A stretch of 64,000 bases of DNA from Tretioscincus oriximinensis (taxonomy: Eukaryota; Chordata; Lepidosauria; Squamata; Gymnophthalmidae), in the NCBI GenBank assembly GCA_022410635.1, contig JAJVDF010000365.1, forward strand, positions 236,871 through 300,870, read 5' to 3'. Positions within the stretch are counted from its first letter, which is position 1. Each line of letters begins with the position of its first letter. Below are positions 11,530-23,149 of this stretch, piece by piece. Position numbers and translations under genes: made by a program. The notes below the pieces were generated by a model. It saw nothing but the letters and a program-made list of their open reading frames with translations. It was not told the DNA's origin and ran no database searches.

Positions 11530-11910
11530 CGAATTCAGGTTGACAAGGTTTTGGACCACAATACATTGGATTTCAAGATTTCACGATCGTGGGAAAGAAA
11601 AAAGTGTGAATGGTTGATGCTGCCATACCAGGTGATTGTCCAGTTGAGGAAAAAAGGCAGGAAAAACTCAGCCGATATCAGGACCTCAAAATCAAACTGC
11701 AACGACTCTGGCATAAACCAGGACAGGTGGTCCCAGTGGTAATTGGCACACTGGGTGCTGTGCCAAAAAATCTCAGCTGACAGTTGAAAACAATAAACAT
11801 TGACAAAATCACGATCTGTCACTTGCAAAAGGACACCTTACTCGGATCTGTGCGCATCATCCGAAAATACATCACACAGTCCTAGACCCTTGGGAAGTAC
11901 CCAATTTGTA
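11530..11910 (+). mobile_element. Decayed LINE C-terminal fragment (possibly R4/Rex6-like)
   Basis: From about 11662 one frame reads K-L-S-R-Y-Q-D-L-K, L-Q-R-L-W-H-K, then V-V-P-V-V-I-G-T-L-G-A-V-P-K, a pattern seen at the end of some vertebrate non-LTR retrotransposon ORFs. The clade is a guess. Upstream frames are broken. Confidence 0.5.
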
Positions 11911-12028
11911 TTAATCTCGTTTGTTGTGTATTACTAACAACTAACAATAATAACAGCAGCTGCCTATTTAAGCAGATTGAAATACAATAACTTGCACTGA
12001 CACTTGTGGGACTTGGCAACTGCAGAAC

Positions 12029-12029
12029 C

Positions 12030-12075
<46 letters not shown>

Positions 12076-12188
12076 TATTATTTATTATTATTATTATTTT
12101 ATTGACATAAAAGCAACAGTACACCACAGCCAACGAGATAGATATGCTGGATTTCGTATCTCAATATCACAAAGTCAAACACTTCCCA

Positions 12189-12232
<44 letters not shown>
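12029..12232. repeat. ATT microsatellite pair
   Basis: (ATT)n at 12029-12100 and 12188-12232, separated by about 90 bases of unique sequence. Confidence 0.95.
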
Positions 12233-12233
<1 letters not shown>

Positions 12234-12484
12234 GGGAGCAGCTGCAATATTTATTGCAAAGTTAGAAAAAAATTAAAATGGCAAAATCAGAAGATTCTGA
12301 ATTTCTGAAAAGACTACAGAGAGTGTATTATGGTCTGTATTATGAAGCTGGTAGACAGGAAATTCAGAATAAACAAGGGGATTTGCGGTGTTTTCCACTA
12401 CCAGATGCTTTTTAAAATGGACCATCCAAGAGTTCCTGAGAACGCATTTGAACATAAGCACCCAGGTGTTTGGGGCAAATGACT

Positions 12485-12690
12485 AAATGCCAGATGTAAA
12501 CAATAACTAACTGCTGGCTTGCTATTTTTCTTACTTCCTGACAGAATTCCTGTGTTCTGTTTAACGGTTTCTACAACGTTTTTTCATGATGACAAATGCT
12601 CGTTATAAAAGCTTGGATGCCCAGCAGCTTCACCAAGGCTCAAATGCAAAGAAAGTGAAATAGAGTTGTGTTGCTGTACTCTCAGTGGGG
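12485..12690 (+). repeat. Repeat X, shortened copy
   Basis: gccagatgtaaacaataac, ttacttcctgacagaattcctg and agcttggatgcccagcagc match the 5' half of the 13733 copy. Confidence 0.6.
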
Positions 12691-12730
12691 CCTGCCATAG
12701 ACTACACTAACATGTAGATGGCAGGCTTCT

Positions 12731-13034
12731 GTTCCAAGATGTAGCCCAGAATAAGGCTCAACAGGGATGGGGCCCGAGATATATATCCCAGAGCAATGCA
12801 TCCAATAAGGCCCCTTTAAACCTAGCCAAGGAGGTGACCCGAGCTCCCCACCTTTGGCTTCCTCTCTGCTGAGCGACCACATACACACAGACCGCCTTTG
12901 TTACGCGTCCCGGCCAGGAGAGGAGGAGGAAACAGGCACCCCTGGGCTAGCAAAGGCGTCGGATCTCCTCTCACCGGTGCCCCAAACCTGCGCCCACCAA
13001 GCCAACAGAAGCACGCAGGAGACTTTTGCGCGCC
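12731..13034 (+). promoter_or_regulatory. Conserved upstream block of gene 2
   Basis: Aligns with the block before gene 1: CCCAGAATAAGGC, ATCCAATAAGG (CCAAT-like), CGCCTTTGTTACGCGTCC and CTTTTGCGCGCC just before the ATG. The E-box seen in genes 1 and 3 is missing. Confidence 0.5.
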
Positions 13035-14857
13035 ATGGGGAGCTTCCCGAGTGCCGCGTTCTTAGCAGGTGAAGAAGAAAATATTCGGGGAATCCGTGGG
13101 GCCAGAGCGAAGCGAAGGGGAACCACGGCGTGGTGTCCCCCTGACCCACCCACCCCACACCCACCAATAGCAGGAGCAGCAGCAATAGATAGCACGGATA
13201 GCTCAGTTGCTTAGGAATCCGTCTCTCGCCTGGGAGATGGGGTTTCGAAGCCCTGTGCTGGAAGTGGGGAGGGGTGAGCACCTTCCACTAGCCTGTAGCT
13301 CTAGCCAACCCAGCTATTCGAAAGCATGAATTGCAAGAAATTGCAACTGACTGCAAGTAGATACATGGGAACCACCATTGCCTGGTGGGGAAGATAGAAT
13401 GTGAGCCTTCTGGCAAAATATATCCTTGTAAGCCGCTTTGAGTCCCTTTGGAAGGTGAGAAAAGCGGGATATAAGAACCGAGTTCTTCTTCTTCTTGTGT
13501 AACCCAACTTGCTGGCTCCCTGTAGGGGTCGCGCCGCCCCTTCCCAACATGCAAGATGAACACACCCGCACACTTGGGTGCGCAAGGATGTACCCACACA
13601 GTAGGATGCAGATGGTGGCTCCCTATTTATGGGGCCCTTCTCAGCATGCAAGATACACACCCATGCACCTGTACAAGCATGCGCACACACTAGGATGCAG
13701 ACGGCAAGTCCCTATTCTGAGATCTAGATGAGGTGCCAGATGTAAACAATAACAAATTGCCAGCTTCCTGGTTCACGATTTCCTGGCAGAATTCCTGTGT
13801 CCTGTTTTAAGTCTAGATGCCCAGCAGCTTCCCCAAGCAGACAGGAGCAGCAGTCCAAATTGTGAAGAGAGTGAAAGGGAACTGTTGTTGTGCTGGCAGT
13901 GTGGCCTGCTGGGAAATGTAGTCTGAGCGGCAGGCAGCCTCTTCTGCCCAGCCTGTGTTGGGCCCTGTCCTGCAGACTACAGCTCCCAGCCTGCACCACA
14001 GCTAGCCCTGGGCAGCAGGAAGCCTCTTTAGCCAATCTGCATGCACCCAGTCCTGCCCACAGGAAACATTTTTGCTGCTTGCAGGAAGGTGGCTGGGGGA
14101 CCCATCTATATAATTAGAATAAGGCCCAGAGTAGAAAGCACTGGAATAGCTGTACGGCAACAACTGAACAGCAATATAATTTAAAAAGTAATGCAGGATG
14201 AAAGATTTTGCCTTCTCCTTGAGATTCTCAGAGGGTCCTTGGTGTGTGGGGAAGGAGTCTGAAGCAGATGAGCTTCTTGTCATACAGGGCAGGCGTATCA
14301 ATGCTGTACGAGAATAGAATACTTGCAAATCTAGAGCTGGTCTTAGTAACCAGGTGTTTTTTTTTTCTTTTCTCCTGCAACTGCAGTTTTCATCCTCAGT
14401 TCCTGTTTCCTGCCATCTCAAGCCCAGAGCAAAATGATTCCTATCACACTGATACCCCTAAACCCAACAGAAGGGCAGTGTGTCACCTTAAAGCCGGAAT
14501 GGATTGCCGAACAGCTGTTTGTGTGCAGCTGGTACCGAGGGCGGATAATTGACCTGAGCATGCTTATTTTAAGTTTCTACCCCGCTGATCCTGATGTACC
14601 GTTGAAGGGACGTGCCTACACCGGGCGTGAGATGATCGACTTGACCTGCTCTCTTCACATCAGCAGTTTGTTAACAAACTACTCTGGAACCTACATGCTG
14701 CAGTACACAGCACCTCTGCACATGCAAGAAGGTTTTGCTTCCTTTCGGGTTGTAGGTACGGTATTCTTAATGTTTTGTTATTGTTTCAAAGTGTTAACTT
14801 TGTACTGTTTTTACTGTTGGCTGCCCTGAGACCTTCAGGTATGGTGGGGTGGGGTAT

Positions 14858-14899
<42 letters not shown>

Positions 14900-17800
14900 A
14901 AAATAATAAATAAAATAACCCCTTCCCTAATTTCTAGCAAGAGGTTTTTGTAGCACCTTAGAATTACTAACAAGAAAGTCTAGCAAAGGAGCTCGCAGCA
15001 CTTTGAGACTAACTTGAGAAAAATGGTTGGCATAAGCTTTCGTGGACACGTCTACTTCTTCAGATGCTGAGGGACTAATGTCAGGGTCAGGTATTTATAG
15101 GAAAATGTGTATGGGAGAAGACAAAGCATATGCAACTGTAGGGAGGTGTTGAATTGCAGGTTAGAAAAACAGGTAAATAGCAGAAACTAATCCTCTCATG
15201 TGAAAAAGTCCCTGGGGCAACAAGAGGCAGTGTCTGGTAGAGAATCAATCAAATACTTAACAGGTTTCATAAAAATGTATAGTTGGCCAGGAAACCATTA
15301 TCTCTGTTAAGTCCTTTGTTGATGGCCTGGAACTTATGAATGTATTCAAGTTCTGCTGCTTCTCTTTCCAAAGAAAGAAGTAGGTAGGATGAGCTCAGGA
15401 GCATCTGAAGAAGTTCAACTTGTTTATAGAAGCTCACGCTGCCTACCTTTTTCTTGTTACTCTTTGCTCCGACATGTACTTTTAATTCATCCATTCTAAA
15501 GAACTAGTCTGAATCAGAAAAAATTCTTGTCATGTTGTCGCTCCCGTGTATTCCAAGTCCCATGTTTAAAACATTTCAGGACAGCAATTTGAAACTTGTG
15601 GTTTCATTGTCATGTGACCAGTTATTGATATGGGGAAGGAACCATTGCCTTGTGGTTTGTGATTGGAAGAACTCTACCAATGACATGTGGTACGCATCAT
15701 TGTGGCGTTGGTAAGATAGGTTTTGGAGTTGGAACAATTTTCGATTTCGAGATGTCAATTATTGTTCTAACTCCTGAACTGTTAATGTGTTAATTTCAGA
15801 GAAATAGCCATGTTAGTCTAGTAGAAAGTCCAGCAAAGGAGCTAGCAGCACTTTGAGACTAACCTGAGAAAAGTGGGTGGCAGAAGCTTTCGTAGACATC
15901 TGAAGAAGTAGAAGAAGAAGAAGAAGAAGAAGAACTGGGTTCTTATACCCTGCTTTTTCTCACCTTTCAAAGGGACTCAAAGCTGCTTACAAGGATATAT
16001 TTTGCCCAAAGGCTCACATTCTATCTTCCCCACCAGGCTATGGTGGTTGCCATGTATCTACTTGCAGTCAGTTGCAATTTCTTGCAATTCATGCTTTCGA
16101 ATAGCTGGGTTGGCTAGAGCTACAGGCTAGTGGAAGGTGCTCACCCCTCCCCACTTCCAACACAGGGCTTCGAAACCCCATCTCCCAGGCGAGAGACGAA
16201 TTCCTAAGCAACTGAGCTATCCGTGCCTGTGTCTGTAGACGTGTCTATGAAAGCTGATGCCACCCACTTTTCTCAAGTTAGTCTCAAAGTGCTGCTAGCT
16301 CCATTGTTAATGTGTTGTAAGGTATGTGAGAGGAAAACAATGATCAAATTCAGCTTGACAGTCTTTTATTACCTGTTATATAAATCAGGATGTTACCATC
16401 ATTTGACGGAATGAAAAACGGCCTCCCAACATGGCTTTTGAATAAAGGGAAAATACTTATACAAAGATTTTATGTCTTCTATTTTCAGTTTCATCGCTCC
16501 AGACCCAGTGTGTTCTAACTCCACCTGAGAGGAATTTGGAGATTGTATAATTTGGCACTGCAAATCCACCCTACCTCGTGAGGCTAGCAGCCATGGCACA
16601 TAACTGGGTAACCTTGCTATCGTTGGCTGCTGGAGTTAGAACAACATGGCTCGGGGCTGAATCATGTATTTGAAGTTAGAACACTAAGGAATGGTTCTGC
16701 CAAGCTGTAATAATGTGTCTTACGGTCCTGTAATAAATTTTACGGTGGCCCTATGGAATTAGAACAAACTGGAGTATCAATCTCCAAATTTGTCTAAGGT
16801 GGAGTTAGAACACTCTGGTTCTGGATCGACGATGTCCCAGTCCGTCATGACAGCAGATTCCCTAGGGGAGCAAGAAGAGGACACAGAGGATTGAGCTAAG
16901 GCCTGTGGAGGCACAGCCTGTAGTTCCTCAGGAGCAGAGCCAAGGGAACTGAGGGTTAGAATGGCTGGGGATTCTCAGCTAGGCCCCAGTTTAGAGATTC
17001 TCCAGCTGGAGAATCCCAACCTTCTGGTAGTGGCCACCTTCTTCTTCTCCTTCATCTCCAGAGCCTCATGTACAATGGAGGAGTAGGCTGCTAGGGGACA
17101 AGCTGGTCTGGGTGATGCGTCCCTTCAGGAGTAGGATTGAGAGATTACTGCTGCAAAGGATGGTTGCTCTAGTGGGTGGAGTTTTACTATATAGAAGGAA
17201 CAGAAGCTGAACTATCTTATGGTAGGAACAGTGTACTTAGAAGCCATTGGTGCTGTTTTGCTTTCTGTCCTGCTGAGTTTTGTTTTAGTAAAATCTTGAG
17301 AATGTAAGAGAAGCCCTGCTGAACTGCGCTAGAGCCCATCTAGTCCAGGCTTCTGCCTCACACAATGGCCCACCAAGTGCACCTGGGCAGTCTGGAGCAG
17401 AAGAAAGCAAAGCTTTAATCTGCTCTTGACTTGCTGCAAATTGTATTCCAAGAAATATTGCCTGTTGCTCCAACCCAGGGGCAGTATCAAGAGATCCATC
17501 CTAGTATTTAGACCCTTGGTGTGCATGAACTTGTCTAATCCTGTCTTAAAGCTGTCCAGGTTGCTAGCTACCACCACCTCATCTGGAAGTAAATTCCATA
17601 AACCAATGACCCTCTGGGTGAAAAAAAAAGACTTCCCCTTGTCTGTCGTAACTCTGTCTGTGCCCATCACTTTCAAGGACTGATCCTAGTGTTGTGCAAC
17701 AGAGAAAATATTTTTTCTCTATTCCCCTTGTCCACTCCATGCATCATGGTTTTCTGGAAGCTTGCCTTTGTTTCTGTTCTTTAATTTGACCAAAGAAGCT

Positions 17801-20225
17801 GATCATATAGGACTCCTTAGGCCAAGACCAGCCCGAAGGGACGTGTTTGATCGTGTTATCAGGTCTTGAATGTGATGATGCAGGAGCAAACCTGTAGCCA
17901 TGTATTTTCAGCATCTTAGGTTCTTTTTCTCCTTATACCTGTTCCAGGGACTGGTGCTCGGGACCAGCAAGGTCACAATCGGCCTAAACAGCAACAATTC
18001 ACTCAGTTCCAAGTCACCGGCATTTCCTTTGGGGCTTTCCTTTTATTGCTGATTATTACAGGATTGCTTTATGCTTTATATGACTGGTAAGTCTCCCGCG
18101 CATAAATATCCCCTTTGCTACTTAATGTCTTTAATAGTCCTGCTTTCTTTACAGACCAACCAAATCACATGGATTGGCCCAAACATCTGACGAGCTGTCC
18201 CAAGAACAACCTTTTTATTCCACTCGAGGCCTTGCAGATAGCTTCCCAACGTAGATTGGAGTTAAAGTACACAAGCTGAATTGTTATGGCTCCGTTTGAA
18301 TCAAACCAGACACAGTTGTTCTGGGTTAGTTTGTATATAATCCAAGCAGCCCATAGCAAACTGCCCATGGTTCACATGGTAGTGCAGAGTTTAAGAACAA
18401 TGGCATTTCAACAGAGAGGCCCATGTGTCCACAGTGGAGAGGGATGAGCACCCTCTACTAGCTTTAGCTTCAGCCAACCTAGCCATTCAAAAGCAAGCAT
18501 CTGCAAGTAGATGAATAGGTACTGTCACAATGTCTTGGGGAAGAGAGAATGTAAGCCTTCAAGCAAAAAACAGCTTGTAAGCTGAACATAAGAAGTGCCA
18601 TAATGGATCGGGCTACAGCCCATGTAGTCCAGCATTCACAGAGGCCCACCAGATGCACTTGGGTAGCCTGAACAGAGGAAAACAAAATATGCACCTGTTC
18701 ATGACTCCCTGCAAATGGTATTTCAGGAGTCCTGCCTTTGCTTCATCCCGGACTCACCTTCCAGACATCCATCCTAGTAGCCATTTATACCCTTGGTGTC
18801 CATGAACCTGTCTAGTCCTGTCTTGAAGCCATCCAAGCTTTTAGCTACGACCACCCCTTCAGGAAGTAAATTCCACAGGCCAATGATCCTCTGGGTCAAA
18901 AAATAATTTCCTTTGTCTGTTCTCACTTTTCTACCCAACAGTTTTAAGGAGGGCCCTCTGGTCCTAGTGTTGTGTGATAGAGAAAACATTTTTCTCTATT
19001 CACCCTATCCATTCCATGCATGATTTTGTACATTTCAATCAGATCACCTCTCAAACGTAGCCTTTCAAGGCTGAAGAGGGCCAGACGTTGCAGCCTGAAT
19101 TCATAAGGGAGGTGCTCCAGACCCTTTATCATTTTTGTTGCCCTTTTTTGCACCTTCTCTAGTTCCACAATATCCCTCTTGAGATGTGGTGACCAGAACT
19201 GAAAACAGTATTCCAAATGTGGCCTCACCACAGATTTATGAAAAGGCAAAACAACATTTGCTGACTTGTTTTTGATTCCTTTCAAAATTATCCCCACTCA
19301 CCCAATTTCAATAGATGACTCTGGAGTGCCTTACAATCATTTTCAGTTTTCACTTCCTTAAACAGTTTAGTGTCGTCAGTGAATCTGGCTACTTCACTGT
19401 TTACCTTGGCATCCAGATCGTTTATGAATATATTGAAAAGCAAGGGTCCCAGTACAGACCCCTGGGGTACCCCACTTCTTACCTCTTTCCACTCAGAGAA
19501 CTGTCCATTTATTACTACCTTCTGTTTTCTTTCTTTTAGCCAGTTTACAATCCAGGACAAAAAGCTGCCAAGAGTCCCTTTGAGTGAGAAAAGCAGAATA
19601 TAAAAAAACTAGTTCTTCTTCTATTCTGATTTGATTTGGAGTCCTGTATAGAATCCTCATTCTATTACATGGATTTAAAAACAGTCTTGGGTTCAAATTT
19701 TGCCAAATGTTGCCATGGTTATAATGGAAACAGCCTCATATCCCCCCCCCCCCCCCACACACACACACACACACTTTTTAATTATTAACTAGCAGAATAA
19801 GCCTGTTGTCCCTGGGGAATACAACGAGTCACTAGCTTTCCTTCAGCCAGACCCACTCACCGTCAGCTGTTGCATATGATCATTCATTGCAGCTGCTCCG
19901 GGCACAGTGTGCGGGTGCTGGGCTGACGGCGTGGCTTCAGAATCGGGGGCAAGCTGCCTATAGCAGCACACAAGAGGGTGGGGATTACAGTCCCTACATC
20001 GTGAAAGGGTTTATAATCTCTGCAGCATGGATAGAAGGACAATCACTGCAACACACTTCAGTATAAAAGATGGCCTTTGGGGGAAGGCTTCAATATCTAG
20101 GAAAGATCTGGTTCACTTCAAGGTCCAAGGTCATGTTTTCTGCTTTGTACCATTCTGGCATGTGATTCCCCTTTATGCTTTTTTGCAGGAACAAGCAGAG
20201 AGGACATCCAACTCCTTCATCGTGA
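13035..20225 (+). CDS. Gene 2: CEACAM-like single-IgV transmembrane protein, 192 aa
   Basis: Coding exons are 13035-13068, 14387-14755, 17948-18086 and 20189-20225, with GT/AG junctions. The leader starts M-G-S-F-P-S-A-A-F-L-A and continues through F-I-L-S-S-C-F-L in exon 2. The V-set domain shows L-N-P-T-E-G, C-S-W-Y-R-G, G-R-A-Y-T-G-R-E and N-Y-S-G-T-Y. Paired cysteine codons lie at 14524 and 14647, 41 codons apart; an extra Cys follows E-G-Q near the domain start. Exon 3 has a longer hydrophilic stalk rich in Q, then a TM helix ending L-Y-A-L-Y-D-W. The tail N-K-Q-R-G-H-P-T-P-S-S extends slightly past the usual stop because TAA is replaced. The poly(A) signal is AATAAA 20315-20320. Introns contain a SINE, repeat X, two PLE insertions and LINE fragments. 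Intact by eye. Confidence 0.78.
13192..13496 (+). repeat. tRNA-derived SINE, family A
   Basis: Full-length: gcacggatagctcagttgc, ggtttcgaagccc, body and CTT tail. It lies in intron 1 of gene 2. The following 13500-13735 holds an imperfect duplication (gcaagat, cacacccgcacac / cacacccatgcac; taggatgcag twice). Confidence 0.9.
13733..14115 (+). repeat. Repeat X
   Basis: Runs from tgccagatgtaaacaataac through agatgcccagcagcttcc, gtgttgggccctg and agctagccctgggca to ggctgggggacccatctat. One of the more complete copies; intron 1 of gene 2. Confidence 0.65.
14812..14920 (+). repeat. LINE 3' tail with AATC/AATA repeat
   Basis: ctgttggctgccctgagacc then ttcaggtatgg... matches the 3' tail of the LINE at 62740-63910, followed by (AATC)n and AATAAA-rich sequence. 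Confidence 0.7.
14986..15490 (-). mobile_element. Penelope-like element (PLE) fragment
   Basis: Shares caaaggagctcgcagcac, ctttcgtggacacg and the internal block with the copy at 39586-40322. On the minus strand near 15267-15370 it encodes R-E-A-A-E-L-E-Y-I-H and N-R-D-N-G-F-L-A-N-Y, the same C-terminal pieces as that copy. The GIY-YIG part is deleted. Confidence 0.75.
15792..16304. mobile_element. PLE-derived inverted repeat with 12 bp target duplication
   Basis: The left arm (gcaaaggagctagcagcac ... gctttcgtagac) is the reverse complement of the right arm (gtctatgaaagctgatgcc ... gtgctgctagctcc). TGTTAATGTGTT flanks the element at 15780-15791 and 16305-16316. A family A SINE interrupts the centre. 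Intron 2 of gene 2. Confidence 0.8.
15909..16227 (-). repeat. tRNA-derived SINE, family A, inside a PLE
   Basis: Begins with (gaa)n and aactgggttcttataccc and ends at gagctatccgtgcc, the reverse of the tRNA-like head. Confidence 0.9.
16317..17304. other. Intron 2 sequence with a recurrent GGAGTTAGAACA motif
   Basis: No gene seen. GGAGTTAGAACA or close variants occur at about 16511 (reverse), 16632, 16672, 16755 and 16801; two more lie just before the neighbouring PLE at 15725 and 15763 (reverse). This suggests an eroded tandem unit. Confidence 0.45.
17305..17750 (-). mobile_element. CR1/L2-type LINE 3' end, minus strand
   Basis: gtaagagaagccctgctgaa ... gtctaatcctgtcttaaagc ... accctctgggtgaaa. 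On the minus strand it encodes F-F-T-Q-R-V-I-G-L-W-N-L-L-P-D-E. Confidence 0.8.
18376..18590 (+). repeat. SINE of a family A variant (gtgcagaggttaagaac head)
   Basis: agtgcagagtttaagaacaa, caccctctactagc and gtaagccttcaag match the fuller copy at 53583-53853. Confidence 0.7.
18592..19560 (-). mobile_element. Longer CR1/L2-type LINE fragment with RT core, minus strand
   Basis: Reading the minus strand from 19560: W-L-K-E-R-K-Q, then the reverse transcriptase motif G-V-P-Q-G-S-V-L-G-P-L-L-F, then F-T-D-D-T-K-L-F (catalytic D-D kept, the first two positions of the usual Y/F-A-D-D box altered), then L-G-E-W. A deletion follows, then R-P-H-L-E-Y, the C-terminal part and the 3' end at gaacataagaagtgcc (18592). 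Frame breaks make it inactive. Confidence 0.85.
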
Positions 20226-20405
20226 GACTAAACCATTTGAGATCAGTCCAGAACCATTCAGCATCTGGACAAAACGAATATTGTTTCATCAGAATTAAAG
20301 AAGACGCAATTAGGAATAAATGCCACCCACAAGCTCTTTAGAGCGACCCCAGTTTCTGGTTCTCCTTCTCACCTATTGTTTAAATTGCAAAGCATAGCAA
20401 CTAGA

Positions 20406-20690
20406 GCAGAGGTCCTCAAATTACACCCTGCGGGCCACATGCAGCCCACCAAGGACATTTATCCGGCCCGCAAGATGTCACCCCTGGCTGTCCTGATTAG
20501 CAGCCGACTGGTCCCAGACTCACAGTAACACAACCCTTGCCTTTTCAATAGTGCATGCACCCTTCATGACACTAGGCGGCCCCAAAACTAGGAATTTGCT
20601 CAGTTTTTTTAAAACTATAGTCCAGCCCTCCAACAGTCTGAGGAACAGTGAATTGGCCTCCTGTTTAAAAAGTTTGAGGATCTCTGAGCT
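20406..20690. mobile_element. hAT-like non-autonomous element
   Basis: gagcagaggtcctcaaatta and, near the right, aaaaagtttgaggatctctg give inverted ends (CAGAGGTCCTCAAA / TTTGAGGATCTCTG) about 275 bases apart. The interior has ccacatgcagccc and ccggcccgcaag, also seen in 30780-30966. Confidence 0.6.
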
Positions 20691-20693
20691 TAG

Positions 20694-21275
20694 GGTTGCC
20701 ATACGTCCCGGGAAAGCGGGACAATCCCGGTTTGGGGGACTAAAATATAGTCCCCTCCGGGTTTTAAGTTAAAATCCCGGCTTTTTACCTTCCCCAATGC
20801 TGCATCAGGGAATGTAAAAATGCAGGATTTTAAAGGCAAAGCAGCGGTCAGAGCTGATGGCTGCAGCCCGGCAACGCTTTCCGGGGTCCTGGAAGGAACC
20901 TTGGAGGGTGCCGTAGCTGCTCCAGTGTTGGAGGCGGGGCTTCACAAAGCGCGCCAACTCGCCTCCAGCAAAGGAAAAACGCCTGGGTTTGTGACAGGAG
21001 GGCAGCTCTGTTCTCCTGTCACAAACCCAGGCATTTTTCCTCCGCTAGAGGCGAGTTGGCGCTAGAAGGCGCGCGAAAACCCACCTCCAGCATTGGAGCA
21101 ACTACACACACACACGCGCGCACACGGACGCTTGTGGTGAGACAGGCAGAAGAGAGGTTGTGCCCGTCTCACTACAAGCGTCCGTATGTGCGTGTGCGCG
21201 TGTGCACGCCCGTGCACGCACCCCCACCCTACCCCCGTCCCGGTTTTGGGCTGCCAAAATATGGCAGCCCTACCT
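20694..21275. mobile_element. DNA element with GGGTTGCCATA ends
   Basis: Left end agggttgccatacgtcccgg; right end aaaatatggcagccctacc. An inner inverted pair (gcgccaactcgcctcc near 20951 and gaggcgagttggcgc near 21048) and (CA/CG)n runs are present. ctgagct occurs just outside both ends. Related to 23766-24190. Confidence 0.55.
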
Positions 21276-21410
21276 GAGCTAGAGGATGAAGCCAGAGGCA
21301 AGGAACTCTTGAGTTCAAAGCCAGTTTTAGTCCACTTTTTTAGTCAGCAAAGTGGCAAACTGTTTTCTTTCAGCATTCTCTAACTCAGAAAACCCATCTT
21401 TGGTTTAGAT

Positions 21411-22555
21411 TGGGGTGGAGAATCTTTTTTTCTGCCAGGGGTCATTTGGATATTTATATCGTTCAAGGTTCCATACCCCACTCCTCACCCTAAGGCCACA
21501 CCTTCCCCCCGAAACCCCACACACACACTCAGGTAACAGTGGTGGGAATTGTGTGAGAATCTCATACATTTTGTCCTATGTACCATTCTCGTGCGAGTTC
21601 TAGTACAGTAATGTATGAGAAATATGGCTGGGAGTGACATTATTATCACAATGACACAAATGATGTCACTTCTGGCCTCTGCTTCTGGGAATGGCACTCA
21701 GAGTGACATCACTTCTGGTCCCGCCCTGGAAGTGACATCCCAAAATTTTCCCGTGCACACAAGGAGAACTCCAAATAACTGAGGTTTGAGAGCTCCTGGA
21801 CTGAGATTTCCTGCTGAAAAACTCTCAGCATTGCCCCTCCCTTCTCCATGCCATTTCCTCCCCTTCAACCCACAAAATCAGAGTTTTCAATGCTTCTCTC
21901 ATCCCCTCGCCACCTCCCTCCCTCCTGGACCTCACTCTTTCCTCTTTTTGTATTTCACTTCATATTTTAACAAAGTGAGGAACCATATTTTGCCAGGGAA
22001 GAATAATGGTTCCTTGGGGGAGCATGCCAGCTGCTTGACCAAACGGTTCCATAGGCCGCATTCACCCCCTGGACCTTAGGTTCCGCTTCCCCTGGTTTAA
22101 TTAAAGTGGAAAAAAAATAATTATTCCCTTTGTTATTATGTTTTCCCTTCTAAAATTGGAATAATGCTAGATTAAAACCCAAATGCCTGCTAACCCTAAC
22201 CCCACCTCCAGGCGACGGGTGGTCACCAGTGATTGGCTGCCAATATTTTTTGAATAAAATATGACTTGTGTTCTTTCTAGAATGTCTCTGGCCCTCACAT
22301 TCCTATATTAGGCTGACCAGATGACCACTTTTTAGGGGGTTGAACACCCATTTTTGGGGTGCCTCCCGTTTTTTTCTGAGGAAAAAAAATAAAAATAAAA
22401 TAAAATAAATATTTTTTTGAAAAAACTTTCTTCAGAAAAAACTGGGAGGCATCCCAAAACCGGGTTTTCATACCCACCCACCCCAAAAGGGGTCATCTGG
22501 TCAGCCTACTATGCTAAAATTTGATTGGCCCTCGGGTAACTAAAGGTTGGACCAC
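21411..22555. mobile_element. Possible hAT-like element carrying a nested MITE
   Basis: Left end ggggtggagaatc...ctgccaggggtcatttgg; right end ttgattggccctcggg ... ggttggaccacactgccc. Reversed, the right end resembles the left. A GGCTGACC MITE sits inside at 22311-22506. Assignment is weak. Confidence 0.35.
22311..22506. mobile_element. GGCTGACC-ended palindromic MITE, copy 2
   Basis: TA flanks at 22309-22310 and 22507-22508; arms ggctgaccagatgacc and ggggtcatctggtcagcc; A-rich centre. Confidence 0.85.
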
Positions 22556-22779
22556 ACTGCCCTAGCTAATGGCCTGCTATCTTTTTCCATGCTAATGGCT
22601 TTCTGCCTTGTGTTCTACACTGGAAGTGTTCCTCAATTGTGCACCTGATACCTAAGGATTCTAATAGTTCCTTCATTCAGTGCCATAGACATCATTACCC
22701 TTTTCTCATGAACGTTGGAAATTCAACATCCATGCTCTATTTCTCACAATGATCAAGCACAGTGCCAAGATATTGTGCA

Positions 22780-23064
22780 GGCACGAATGGCTCAGGCACT
22801 AAGGAGATGGTCTCCCATTTGGGAGATAGAGTTTCGAAGCCCTGTGTCAGACGTGGGGAGGGCTGAGTGCCTTCCACTAGCCTGCAGCTCTAGCCAACTC
22901 AGCTATTCGAAAGAGATACAAATTTGTAATCTGCATTTCAATTAGATAAATGATTACCACCAATAACCTGGTAGGGAAGATAAAAGGAGATGTAAGCCTT
23001 CAGGCGAAAATTAACCGTGTAAGCCACTCTGGAAAAGAGCAGGGTATAAAATCTTGATTCTTCT
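22780..23064 (+). repeat. tRNA-derived SINE, family A
   Basis: ggcacgaatggctcaggc, agtttcgaagccc, ccttccactagcctgcagc and terminal cttgattcttct. Confidence 0.85.
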
Positions 23065-23149
23065 ATATAACCCAGAATAAGTCTCAGGGGGAGACAAGGC
23101 CATAAGTGTGATCAAAATCTTACCTCTGCCTCTCTCTCTTTTTGGGGAG

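Noticed and set aside
12901..13690. Overlapping minus-strand frames near the gene 2 leader
   Set aside because: They read through the GC-rich upstream block and a SINE and show no known motif.
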